Shown: positions 18,392-26,433 of the stretch, piece by piece
How the letters are laid out: each line of letters opens with the position of its first letter
Numbering within the stretch: position 1 is the first letter of the stretch
Assembly: GCF_036867415.1 (NCBI RefSeq)
Contig: NZ_JBAJHU010000002.1
Location: 186,001-250,000, forward strand
Origin: Rossellomorea sp036867415
Lineage (GTDB): Bacteria; Bacillota; Bacilli; Bacillales; Bacillaceae_B
Length of the DNA: 64,000 bases
Direction of reading: 5' to 3'
The notes under the pieces: generated by a model
What the model saw: the letters and a program-made list of their open reading frames with translations, nothing else
The model's database searches: none
What the model was told of the DNA's origin: nothing
Translations under genes and position numbers: made by a program

Positions 18392-18991
18392 CTAAAATAA
18401 AGTTGAGACAACATCCTTATGCCAATTACCTTTGACTGTAACTTGTAAATTATCTAAAAATTTGTCTTTCATATTAACATCTGGGTTCAGCAATAACATT
18501 TCTGTCTCTGCCATTGTATTTACTTTGGATCTGGAAACATTCAATATGTTTGCTAATAATCTATCTATCCTAAGACCAAAATCATATTTACAGCAAATTC
18601 TGATTGTCAGTTCATTAGAATCTGAATCTGACTTTTCCTTTTTCACCTCATACTTTATATCTTTATTCACCGCATCACATAGTTTTCGCAGTTTGTTGAT
18701 TTGAAAAGCATAATACCAAATTGTCTCTTTATCATTATTCATAAACTTTTGATGTAGTACCGGATCGATTCGACTGACGTTTACTCTTGATAGAATAGGA
18801 CAATTCCAAGTAGCATCACAGTGTATACACTTATAAATGAGCCAAATATCAACCATTTTCTGATTTGCATTCACCCTGAATTTCTCACTGCAAAAGTATT
18901 CAGTGCTTCTCTTACAATTCCTGCAACTTCGTATTACGTTAGGTGTTTCCTGTGCAATAATCTCATACGTAACCACATTATTTAAATTCAT
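18392..18991 (-). CDS. DUF1062 zinc-ribbon protein
   Basis: Protein of 199 residues. The first half has two cysteine pairs, CRNC near 24 and CIHC near 55, with a further Cys in STEYFCSE and WNCPI, which suggests a zinc ribbon. The second half (GLRIDRLLANILNVSRSKVN and following) looks like an S4-type RNA-binding fold. This combination matches DUF1062, of unknown function. I chose ATG at 18991 with GGGGGAG. An ATG at 19006 has no site. The gene is visibly more AT-rich than its neighbours, which may indicate recent acquisition. Confidence 0.7.
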   Translation of the reverse strand: MNLNNVVTYEIIAQETPNVIRSCRNCKRSTEYFCSEKFRVNANQKMVDIWLIYKCIHCDATWNCPILSRVNVSRIDPVLHQKFMNNDKETIWYYAFQINKLRKLCDAVNKDIKYEVKKEKSDSDSNELTIRICCKYDFGLRIDRLLANILNVSRSKVNTMAETEMLLLNPDVNMKDKFLDNLQVTVKGNWHKDVVSTLF

Positions 18992-19120
18992 AACCCGCTC
19001 CCCCATTTATCAAGGGGAACGCCAATAATAGCTGAATGGAGAATGATTTTCCATAAAAAAAGCAGAATACCATATAGGTATCCCGCTTGGAATAAACTCA
19101 ACAGATTATCCCGCGTTCCC

Positions 19121-19209
19121 TGTAATGGTTAAAAATAGGCACACTTCTCCCGTCGTTGAACAATACTGTTCAAAAAAGAATTGTACTATTTAATTACTTA
19201 ACCATTACA
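19121..19209. repeat. Nested, concentric inverted repeats
   Basis: The outer arms TGTAATGGTTAA (19121-19132) and TTAACCATTACA (19198-19209) are perfect complements. An inner palindrome TTGAACA-ATAC-TGTTCAA (19156-19173) has the same centre within one base. An intermediate AAATAG/CTATTT pair extends the outer stem. The rest of 19007-19373 shows no gene. It could be a small mobile element or a structured RNA. Confidence 0.6.
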
Positions 19210-19373
19210 AGTAAGTTGGCAAAACCAATTCCACCTTCCATGTTTCTCCTATTCAGAATTATACAATAATTGTTTTCATTGTCAATACCTGCTGCCAAAT
19301 GTTCAGGTTACTTTCCCGGGGTGGAGCGGGCAAAAATCAGGGTTTGAATGTCTAATCTGCCCATATTTTAACT

Positions 19374-19413
19374 AAACAAAAAGACCCTTCGAAAAAGTCA
19401 CTTGAAGGGTCTC
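19374..19413 (-). terminator. Terminator of minJ
   Basis: GACCCTTC (19411-19404 on the minus strand) and GAAGGGTC (19390-19383) enclose a 13-nt loop and are followed by TTTTTGTTT. Confidence 0.85.
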
Positions 19414-19491
19414 GAAATGTTAATTCCGTTAAATAATGAAGTTTATTCCTGGGAACGAAGAACAGATTCCGGCTATTAATGAAAAATTATA

Positions 19492-20688
19492 TTAAGACAC
19501 GTGATGCCTGTCCCACCCTGAATCCTGATCTGCAAACAGGATTCCGAGTTCGTGGTGGTCCCCTTCATACAGGGCACCTTGTGTAAATCGATTTTCCCCG
19601 TTCGTACCGAGAACCTCAAGTTTGCAGTATGCTCCGTTCTTCTGAAGGGTTTCATAGAAGTCCCGTTCTGTATTGACTTCTTCTCCATTCACTTTCAAAA
19701 TGATCTCCCCTACCTGCAGGGATAATTTTTCAGCAGGTGAACTTGGGAGGATTCCCAGTATCATGACGCCTCTAGACTGGCGTTTATAAAAATAGGGCTT
19801 CGAATCCTCGGACGAGCGGTGACGGTATGCAATCCAGGCACGGCCAAGAATGGCGATGACTCCGGCACCGATCGAAAACATCGGAGCCCAGAAGCCGGTG
19901 ACAGCAAGCGTCAGCACGAATGCGCCCAACCAGAATACGCGGGACCCCGTCTGCTTGATCGCGATTTCCGGCAGGCTGCTTTTGACAAGCTGCTGAAATC
20001 CGAGCAGGAACGGGACACCGAGCAGCGAATAGCTTTCCGTACCAAGCGTGAACACTGGCCACCAGTCGAATGGCAGCGTCAATTCACCCGCCGGGATCAA
20101 CACGAACATCGGCACCAGCCAAAGCTTCTTGCTTTGATGAACCCCGACCTTCAAGCCTCGCTCACTTTTAATCAGCCTTGGAGAAGTATGCTTCCATCCG
20201 TTCAGTTTGATGAGTATGCCCTCGATTAAGGTCAGCACTCCTGCAAGAACCATGATCGAACTGAGCAGCCCAAGATTCAATCCTTCCAAATAGCTATGTA
20301 CGTATGGAACTTCCCACTCGAAATAACGGACTGTCACGAGAAGGAAATAAGCAAAGCCGGTTGTGATGGCAGCTGACACCAGATGGAAATTACTTGTGAG
20401 TGCAAATAAAACACTCAATGCCCCTGCGAGCGTGAGCGCAATCACCGGAACCACCAGCCCTGCCCCAACCGTTACAAGGGAAAACAACAAACCAACCCCT
20501 ATACCATACGAAAAAAGGACCCGCATATCATGATAACCATCCAACAGTCGTGTATGAAAATCCCTTCGTTCCCTTTTCACACGATAATAACCTGTCAATA
20601 TGGCCAAAAGCACCGACAAAAACAATACCGGGTGCAGAATAAACTTACCTAAAGCTTTCAAGACGTCCAGTAACCAAAGCTCGACCAA
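19492..20688 (-). CDS. minJ: Division-site protein MinJ (PDZ membrane protein)
   Basis: Polytopic membrane protein of 398 residues with a C-terminal PDZ domain (about 305-385, including SRGVMILGILPSSPAEKLSLQVGEIILKVNGEEV). The length, topology and position next to ctpB match MinJ (YvjD) of B. subtilis, which bridges DivIVA and MinCD and recruits the Min system to poles and septa. The start is TTG at 20688 with a perfect AGGAGGTGA site; no better ATG exists. swrA, which neighbours minJ in B. subtilis, is absent. The gene is monocistronic, with its own terminator. Confidence 0.88.
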   Translation of the reverse strand: MVELWLLDVLKALGKFILHPVLFLSVLLAILTGYYRVKRERRDFHTRLLDGYHDMRVLFSYGIGVGLLFSLVTVGAGLVVPVIALTLAGALSVLFALTSNFHLVSAAITTGFAYFLLVTVRYFEWEVPYVHSYLEGLNLGLLSSIMVLAGVLTLIEGILIKLNGWKHTSPRLIKSERGLKVGVHQSKKLWLVPMFVLIPAGELTLPFDWWPVFTLGTESYSLLGVPFLLGFQQLVKSSLPEIAIKQTGSRVFWLGAFVLTLAVTGFWAPMFSIGAGVIAILGRAWIAYRHRSSEDSKPYFYKRQSRGVMILGILPSSPAEKLSLQVGEIILKVNGEEVNTERDFYETLQKNGAYCKLEVLGTNGENRFTQGALYEGDHHELGILFADQDSGWDRHHVS

Positions 20689-20963
20689 TGAAACGTCACC
20701 TCCTCTTTTAAATTGTTATCTATTATTTTATCAAAATCCACATCTAAAACCTATTGCAATTTTTTTCTGATTCTATTACATTTGAAAGTTATCGTTTATA
20801 CAGAGAGGAAATGAACGTGGAAATCACCTGTAGAAATGTCACTGGTCTGCAATACTTCGACAGCATCCCCGATATTTTCCCGGGAAATGATGTCGGAATT
20901 TCTCCTATTCTAAAGAAAAAAGCCAAGAATGGGAGGGAGTCTCCTCTTTCTCAGCTAATCAGG

Positions 20964-21065
20964 TCAATGAAAATAGCGATTCCAGAAGTTTTTGAACACC
21001 ACAAACGCAAATCCCAGATAATCGAATGGGAAATCATCCTGAATGTCACTCTCTAAATAATACAT
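20964..21065 (-). CDS. Small ORF downstream of the PHA synthase-like gene, 33 residues
   Basis: A short reading frame starts at ATG 21065 with an ideal AAGGAGG site eight nt upstream and encodes 33 residues beginning MYYLESDIQDDF and ending FKNFWNRYFH. It starts 12 nt after the stop of the synthase gene and is probably co-translated with it. The peptide is acidic at its N terminus and rich in aromatic residues at its C terminus. I recognise no family. Support is the ribosome binding site and position only. The 260 bases between it and minJ hold no convincing gene. Confidence 0.5.
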   Translation of the reverse strand: MYYLESDIQDDFPFDYLGFAFVVFKNFWNRYFH

Positions 21066-21077
21066 GGCTCGCCTCCT

Positions 21078-22106
21078 TTATGAGCGTTCATTCAGCCATT
21101 CTTTCAAGGCTTGGGGGACGCTGTTTTTTATCAAGCTAGCATGCCCGCCTTCCACCACTTCCAAATGTTTGTCGAGGCTGGAAACGATTTTCAGCAGCGG
21201 GGAAGAAATGTCGGCAGGAACCATATGATCGTATTGGGATGAAATCATGAATATATTCGACGAGATATTTTTCAAGTCAATCCGTTTCCCTCCCAGTTCA
21301 AAGCCGCCGTTCACCAACACGTTCCTCTTTACGAATAACTCTAGTAAATCCAATGCAAATGCACCTGTCATCGGTATATGATCATTGGTCCATTGGTTGA
21401 AACGATACCAATAGTATGTGTGTTCAGAATCGTAAGATTTCGTCAACAGAGAGAGATAAGGTGATAAGTAGATCGGTGAAGTCAACAGGCGCATCCCAGC
21501 TTTCACCAGCACACTTGGGATCGTTCCCATGCTTTCGATCAGCGGTTTAACATCCAACTCCCCATTTTTCATAGCTTTGATCCATTCGCTTAATTCCGGA
21601 ATGGTTTGAAAGTCGATCGGTGTGACGAAGAGCAGGAGATTTTTTACAATGTCCGCCCGCAAAGAGGCATACATGGCTGCGAGCGTGCCACCGAGACAGA
21701 AGCCGGCAAGCGAAAGCTGAGCTTGTCCGCTATGCTGGATCGTCTGTTGGATGGCACCGTCAATATACTCAAACAGATAGTTCTCTAGACCGATGGAGCG
21801 ATCCTCCAAAGAGGGCTCTCCGAATTCATAGAGATAGACATCGTAGCCTTCCTTTAGAAACTGTCCTATCATGCTGTATTCCTTCGTCAAATCAAGAATG
21901 CCCGGTTTGTTTATATGTGAATACAGAAGGAACAGAGGAATCCGGCCGTTCGGCTCCCCGGGCGGATAATGCCAGAGCGTGCTGCTTCCCTTCTTCCAAA
22001 TAGCCTCCCGCGGGTAATTCGGTTTCCATTCTTCATTCATCATGATCGTTTTAATAAACCCTATCCAGCGTTCCAATTCTTTGTTATATTCCAGATTATC
22101 TTCCAT
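21078..22106 (-). CDS. phaC: Class III/IV PHA synthase-like protein
   Basis: 342 residues of alpha/beta-hydrolase fold. The lipase-like box is GFCLGG (about 137-142), with Cys in place of Ser as in poly(3-hydroxyalkanoate) synthases. The other triad residues appear in SQYDHMVP (Asp near 294) and EGGHASLI (His near 322). The length fits PhaC of classes III and IV, which work with PhaE or PhaR. Neither partner is recognisable nearby, unless the 70-residue protein upstream plays that part. Strong GGGAGGTGA site. The operon order is SDR, small helical protein, phaC, small ORF. Confidence 0.8.
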   Translation of the reverse strand: MEDNLEYNKELERWIGFIKTIMMNEEWKPNYPREAIWKKGSSTLWHYPPGEPNGRIPLFLLYSHINKPGILDLTKEYSMIGQFLKEGYDVYLYEFGEPSLEDRSIGLENYLFEYIDGAIQQTIQHSGQAQLSLAGFCLGGTLAAMYASLRADIVKNLLLFVTPIDFQTIPELSEWIKAMKNGELDVKPLIESMGTIPSVLVKAGMRLLTSPIYLSPYLSLLTKSYDSEHTYYWYRFNQWTNDHIPMTGAFALDLLELFVKRNVLVNGGFELGGKRIDLKNISSNIFMISSQYDHMVPADISSPLLKIVSSLDKHLEVVEGGHASLIKNSVPQALKEWLNERS

Positions 22107-22119
22107 AGCTTCACCTCCC

Positions 22120-22332
22120 TCATATGACGTTTTCGATCAAGGTCCTTTGATTGAGAAATTTCAAAAACATCAGCACGTGACCCAGGATTTCGATAATCCC
22201 CATGATCGATTCCATTAATTCTTTAAAAGCAGTCACATATTCTCTCTGATTGATTTCTGCTTTGATTGCCTGATTGATTTCCAACTCTGCCTTCGTCCCT
22301 GCACGCTTTATTTCTCTATACCATTCATCCAT
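22120..22332 (-). CDS. Small helical protein of the PHA-like operon
   Basis: A 70-residue protein with a charged, helical N-terminal half (MDEWYREIKRAGTKAELEI) and a hydrophobic C-terminal half (ESIMGIIEILGHVLMFLKFL) that could be an amphipathic or membrane helix. It has an AAGGAG site and sits 16 nt after the SDR gene and 13 nt before phaC. The position suggests a role at the granule surface or as a synthase partner, by analogy with PhaR/PhaE. That is inference only, since I see no family match. Confidence 0.6.
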   Translation of the reverse strand: MDEWYREIKRAGTKAELEINQAIKAEINQREYVTAFKELMESIMGIIEILGHVLMFLKFLNQRTLIENVI

Positions 22333-22348
22333 TTTACAAATCTCCTTT

Positions 22349-23110
22349 TTATGCCATTGCGGATATCCCGCCGTCCACGATTAAAATGTGGCCATTCACA
22401 TACTGAGAAGCAGACGAGGAAAGAAAAACCGCAATCCCTTTCAAATCTTCCCCTTCTCCGAATCGATTCGCAGGAATCTTCTGCATGATTGCTGCCCCCT
22501 GCTGTTCAAAAAGCTGCTTCGTGATTTTAGTAGGAAAGAATCCCGGTGCAATCGCGTTCACCTGAATATTATGCCGGGCGAGTTTTACGGCAAGGTCCTT
22601 CGTTAACGTAATGACCGCTCCTTTACTCGCGTTGTAAGGAACCGTATCCATCAATCGGGGATCCGTCCCTCCAAACCCGGTCACCGAAGCGATATTGATG
22701 ATCTTTCCGGTTTGCTGCCTGATCATGACCTTCGCTACTTCCTGCGAAAACATGAAAGTCCCCTTCACATTCACTTCCATGACCTTGTCCCACTTATCGG
22801 GAGGCACATCTACAAACGGTCCCGCCCATGAAGTGCCGCTATTATTGATTAAAATATCAATCCTGCCAAACTCTCTCACCGTCTCTTCCACTACGTTGAC
22901 CACATCTTCTTTATTCGTGACGTCACAAGCTAAAGCGAGAGACCTCACCCCCAGCTCCAGCAGTGAATCCCTCACTTCCTCACATGCTGAAAGATTTCTC
23001 GAGCAAACGACAACATGAGCACCAGCTTCACCCAGCGCAAGCGCCATCACTTTCCCGAGACCCCGTCCGCCGCCGGTCACAATCGCCACTTTCTCTCTTA
23101 TATCAAACAC
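22349..23110 (-). CDS. SDR-family oxidoreductase
   Basis: Short-chain dehydrogenase of 253 residues. The cofactor site is TGGGRGLG near 12, NNSG replaces the usual NNAG near 88, and the catalytic set is NIASV then YNASK (Tyr about 157, Lys 161). C-terminal VNGHILIVDGG is typical. Placed first in the phaC operon, it may supply 3-hydroxyacyl-CoA from 3-ketoacyl-CoA, like PhaB. The sequence itself only says NAD(P)-dependent SDR. The start is GTG at 23110 with AAAGGAGGAG. Confidence 0.8.
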   Translation of the reverse strand: MFDIREKVAIVTGGGRGLGKVMALALGEAGAHVVVCSRNLSACEEVRDSLLELGVRSLALACDVTNKEDVVNVVEETVREFGRIDILINNSGTSWAGPFVDVPPDKWDKVMEVNVKGTFMFSQEVAKVMIRQQTGKIINIASVTGFGGTDPRLMDTVPYNASKGAVITLTKDLAVKLARHNIQVNAIAPGFFPTKITKQLFEQQGAAIMQKIPANRFGEGEDLKGIAVFLSSSASQYVNGHILIVDGGISAMA

Positions 23111-23249
23111 GATATTCTCCTCCTTTCTATTAAATATGTCTCACTTTATATAATAGATTTTGCTGGAAAAACAGTGCATGAATTCAGGGGAAATAGTAGA
23201 ATTGATTGATTTGCCTGTGGGGGTGAATGCGGTGGATTGTGAGGGGATG

Positions 23250-23434
23250 GTGCCTGGCTTGGTTTGGTGGTTTTGAGCCTGGCTCGTTTGTGCCGGTTTG
23301 AGCCTGGCTCGATGCGCGGGTTGGTGCCTGGCACAATCTAAAGGATTTGTACCAGGCACCATTAGCCGACTTTGTACCTGGTACAATAACCGGTTTGTGT
23401 ACCAGGTACACTAAACTCACTATGTACCAGGTAC
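23250..23434. repeat. Family-1 array B: eight units, 25-nt pitch
   Basis: Cores start at 23250, 23275, 23300, 23324, 23349, 23374, 23399 and 23424; one step is 24 nt, the rest 25. The sequence drifts along the array from GAGCCTGGCTC through GTGCCTGGCAC to GTACCAGGTAC, so neighbouring units resemble each other. It occupies the gap between the ctpB terminator and the SDR gene. Confidence 0.92.
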
Positions 23435-23468
23435 ACTCTAATGCCTCACTCCAATCTCCCCCAAAAGA

Positions 23469-23500
23469 AACAGACCGCCTCCTGTATAGGAAGCGGTCTT
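23469..23500 (-). terminator. Terminator of ctpB
   Basis: AGACCGCTTCC and GGAGGCGGTCT pair on the minus strand around a 6-nt loop, followed by a T-rich tail, 9 nt after the stop. Confidence 0.85.
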
Positions 23501-23508
23501 GATTCTGG

Positions 23509-24975
23509 TTACTCGGTTTGAGCCCCGGCCTTTGCAATGCGGTTTACGTATTCGATTGCGGATTGGAGCTGGAGGTCGTTCTTTTCGTTTTGGACTTGCT
23601 GGTAGATTTCGGCCTGCAGGTGTTCGGCTGTTTTTGCATCGATGACCCCGTTTGCGTCGAGACCTTGCTGGATTTGGAATTCTTTGACGGCCTGTTCTGT
23701 TTTCTTGCTGTAATAGCCGTCTGAACGGTCGAGCATGAATCCGAGGCCTTTCAGCATTTCCTGTGCGTTTTTCACTTGGTCGTTATTCATTTCCGGCTTT
23801 AGCGGCTTGTCGAGTTGAAGAGGATGGGCGTAATAGTAGGCCGGTTGTTTGACCGGGATATCCGGCATGATCCCCTTCTTGTGAATCCAGTTCCCGTTCG
23901 GGGTGAGCCACTTGTACATGGTCAGCTTGATGTTGCTGCCGTCACCCATCGGAACGGCTTGCTGGACCGTGCCTTTTCCGAAGCTCTTCGTACCGATCAG
24001 CGGGTATCCTTCCGTTTCCTTCAGTGCCCCGGCGAGGATTTCTGATGCCGATGCGCTGCCCTCGTCGATCAGGACGACAACCGGATAGGCTTTTTTCTTT
24101 TTGTTGCTGGAGAAGGATTTCATGACTTCCCCGCTGCGTTCCTGGATCTGGATGTAAGGCTTCTTGCCTGTTACAAACTCCTGAAGGATCTGTTCGACGC
24201 TAGACAGCAGACCGCCCGGGTTGCCGCGGACATCGATCACGAGTCCTTTCACGTTTTTCTTTTCAAGTTCTGCCAGCTGCTTTTTAAAATCGACTGCGGT
24301 ATTTTCAGAGAATGTGGTGATCTGGATATATCCGGCGGTGACCCCGTTCACTTTTTTCACATCCGAATGGACAGTTTCGACCGGTATATCGTCCCTTTTG
24401 ACGGCGACTTCAATCGGATCCGACACGCCTTCCCTCAGCACTTCCAGTTTCACTTTGGTGCCCTTTTTTCCTCTTATCTTAAGAGTGGCTTCATACAGAT
24501 CCAGGCCGTCGATGCTGCTGCCGTCGATTTTGACGATGCGGTCATTCGGTTTCAGACCTGCTTCTTCTGCAGGCGAATTTTTAAAAGGGGCAACGATGAC
24601 CAGTTTCCCGTCCATCATCGTGACTTCTGCCCCGATTCCTTCAAAGGAAGAATCGAGCGCGTCATTAAACTGTGATGCTGTTTCGGCGTTCATATAGACC
24701 GAGTAGGGATCGTTCAAGGTCTTCAGCATCCCTTGTATCGCGCCCTCCACAAGCTCCCCTTTGTTTACATCCTGAAAAAATTTCTCACTGATCAAATCAT
24801 ACGCCACTTCTACTTTATGAAGCTTGTCATTTACTTCGCCTTTGCCGCTGAACTCTGTTAGCCCGTCCCCTGAATCGGTAAAATCAAACAGGGTGACCCC
24901 TCCGTACATTCCGCCTGCCCCGATCAGCATGCTGATCACAATTGCAATGATAAGCTTTCTGCCTCTCAACTCCAT
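23509..24975 (-). CDS. ctpB: S41 carboxy-terminal processing protease CtpB
   Basis: Secreted, membrane-anchored protease of 488 residues. There is an N-terminal anchor at 8-28, a PDZ domain at about 100-180 (EGIGAEV...SPAEEAGLKPNDRI), an S41 core with Ser in GSASASEILAGAL near 320 and Lys in SFGKGTVQQ near 345, and a C-terminal peptidoglycan-binding domain (NAQEMLKGLGF...QQGLDANGVIDAKT). In B. subtilis CtpB cleaves SpoIVFA to trigger sigma-K processing. The length and the neighbourhood (minJ, then cccB and ftsX) agree with that orthologue. ATG at 24975 with GGAGGGGG. Confidence 0.9.
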   Translation of the reverse strand: MELRGRKLIIAIVISMLIGAGGMYGGVTLFDFTDSGDGLTEFSGKGEVNDKLHKVEVAYDLISEKFFQDVNKGELVEGAIQGMLKTLNDPYSVYMNAETASQFNDALDSSFEGIGAEVTMMDGKLVIVAPFKNSPAEEAGLKPNDRIVKIDGSSIDGLDLYEATLKIRGKKGTKVKLEVLREGVSDPIEVAVKRDDIPVETVHSDVKKVNGVTAGYIQITTFSENTAVDFKKQLAELEKKNVKGLVIDVRGNPGGLLSSVEQILQEFVTGKKPYIQIQERSGEVMKSFSSNKKKKAYPVVVLIDEGSASASEILAGALKETEGYPLIGTKSFGKGTVQQAVPMGDGSNIKLTMYKWLTPNGNWIHKKGIMPDIPVKQPAYYYAHPLQLDKPLKPEMNNDQVKNAQEMLKGLGFMLDRSDGYYSKKTEQAVKEFQIQQGLDANGVIDAKTAEHLQAEIYQQVQNEKNDLQLQSAIEYVNRIAKAGAQTE

Positions 24976-25151
24976 TTTTCCCCCTCCAACTTGTTGTCAT
25001 GACTGATAAGAAAAGTGCCGGCTGCCATCGGTTGAAGATTGATTGTCCATTTCCGGATCATTCAGCAGTACTGCTTGTCTCCTTTTTTCACCAAAGTATG
25101 GCTCAGCAGCCGGACACTACGAAAAGCGCTGCGATTCTTATCCAAAGAAAA

Positions 25152-25191
25152 AGACACCACACAAAAACGCGCTGTAGGCGGTGCGATGTCT
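25152..25191 (-). terminator. Terminator of metY-metX
   Basis: An 11-bp stem with two G-U pairs (AGACATCGCAC with GTGTGGTGTCT), then TTTTTCTTT, 45 nt downstream of the metX stop. Confidence 0.85.
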
Positions 25192-25235
25192 TTGCTTATT
25201 TAACTATATGTTGGAGGGGGACGGGTTATGATACT

Positions 25236-26318
25236 TTAGCCGTTCACAACGCGATTGGGTTGAAATTGTTTCAGATGGGAGGAAATCATGCTCCCCCATT
25301 TCTCGAATTCCACCAGAAAACCGTCATGGCCAAACGCAGTGGAGACAAAATAATGCCTTCCTGACCGAACCTGATGTGTGAAGCTTTCGAGATATTCGGG
25401 AGAGTAAATCAAATCACCTTCGTAGCTGACCGTGATCAGTTCAGTTGGATAATTTCCCGCTATGTCATCAAGCGTGCATCCGCGGTTCCTGCTCAAGTCA
25501 TGCGAATTCATGGCTTTCAGGAGTGTCAGGTAACTGTTCGGATCGAAACGCTTTGCAAGCTTCTTTCCCTGGTAATTCAAATAACTTTCAACTTTAAAAG
25601 AAGACTGTGTTTCTTCACGCTTGAAGCGGTCGTCAAAAAGACGTGGTGTCCTGTACGTGACCATCCCGGCCATTCTCGCAATCTCCAACCCTTTCAGGAC
25701 CGCGCCTGGCAGGTAATGACCGTGTTGAAAATCGGGATCCGATTCGATCGCCTGGATGCCGATATGATTAAATGCCAGCCCGTAGTCGCTGAGAGCTGGT
25801 GTGACGGCAAGCGCGAATACTTTGTCGACGAAGGATGGGTACATCATGCCCCACTCCAATGCCTGCATTCCGCCCAAAGAACCGCCGACCACTGCATGAA
25901 GATGAGCGATCGACAGTTCTTTCAGAGCAAGATATTGAGCGTTGACCATGTCTCTTACGGTGACGTCCGGAAATTGTCGGCCAAATGGTTTCCCTGTTGC
26001 GGGGTTGATGGATGCCGGACCGGTGCTGCCGTCGTTGCCGCCCAGCACGTTAAAAGAAAGAATTGTGTACTCGTCAGTATCCAAGTACGAATGGGGACCT
26101 ATGAGGCCGTCCCACCACCCTTTGCAGTCCGGCGTCCCTTTTACAAGGTGATTGCCAGTGAGTGCGTGACAGATAAGGATGACCGGTCCTTCCGTCCTGC
26201 CGAGCCTTTCATACACAAGCTCCACCTGTTCAAGCGTGCTGCCGCATTCCAAGGTCAGGGATGGGATCGTAATGGAGTTCACTTCATATTGTGTGTTACT
26301 GGTGTGCGGGTTCTCCAT
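25236..26318 (-). CDS. metX: Homoserine O-acetyltransferase
   Basis: Alpha/beta-hydrolase-fold acyltransferase of 360 residues that activates homoserine for methionine synthesis. Visible are HALTGNHLVKG near 50, NVLGGNDGSTGP near 90, the nucleophile elbow VGGSLGGMQALEWG near 143, and a C-terminal catalytic His in FGHDGFL near 330 with Asp in EGDLIYSPE. The acyl donor (acetyl or succinyl) cannot be fixed by family name; an O-acetylhomoserine sulfhydrylase gene beside it favours acetyl. ATG with AAGGAGG, 115 nt after metY and probably in the same S-box-controlled operon. Confidence 0.93.
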   Translation of the reverse strand: MENPHTSNTQYEVNSITIPSLTLECGSTLEQVELVYERLGRTEGPVILICHALTGNHLVKGTPDCKGWWDGLIGPHSYLDTDEYTILSFNVLGGNDGSTGPASINPATGKPFGRQFPDVTVRDMVNAQYLALKELSIAHLHAVVGGSLGGMQALEWGMMYPSFVDKVFALAVTPALSDYGLAFNHIGIQAIESDPDFQHGHYLPGAVLKGLEIARMAGMVTYRTPRLFDDRFKREETQSSFKVESYLNYQGKKLAKRFDPNSYLTLLKAMNSHDLSRNRGCTLDDIAGNYPTELITVSYEGDLIYSPEYLESFTHQVRSGRHYFVSTAFGHDGFLVEFEKWGSMISSHLKQFQPNRVVNG

Positions 26319-26433
26319 TCCGTCGCCTCCTTTTTTGGTGAGTGATTGGGGGGGAAGAGGGTCAGATTGAGCTGTCCGCCCCCCATTGTTCTATTTTTTA
26401 TTTTCAAATGCGTGGCCATTGAAATCGCCCGGA

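Noticed and set aside
19156..19173. LexA box in TTGAACAATACTGTTCAA
   Set aside because: Spacing between GAAC and GTTC is six, not four; it fits better as the centre of the nested inverted repeat.
20754..21056. Plus-strand ORF of 100 codons between minJ and phaC
   Set aside because: Composition is not protein-like, it opposes all neighbours, and it overlaps the better-supported 33-codon minus-strand ORF.
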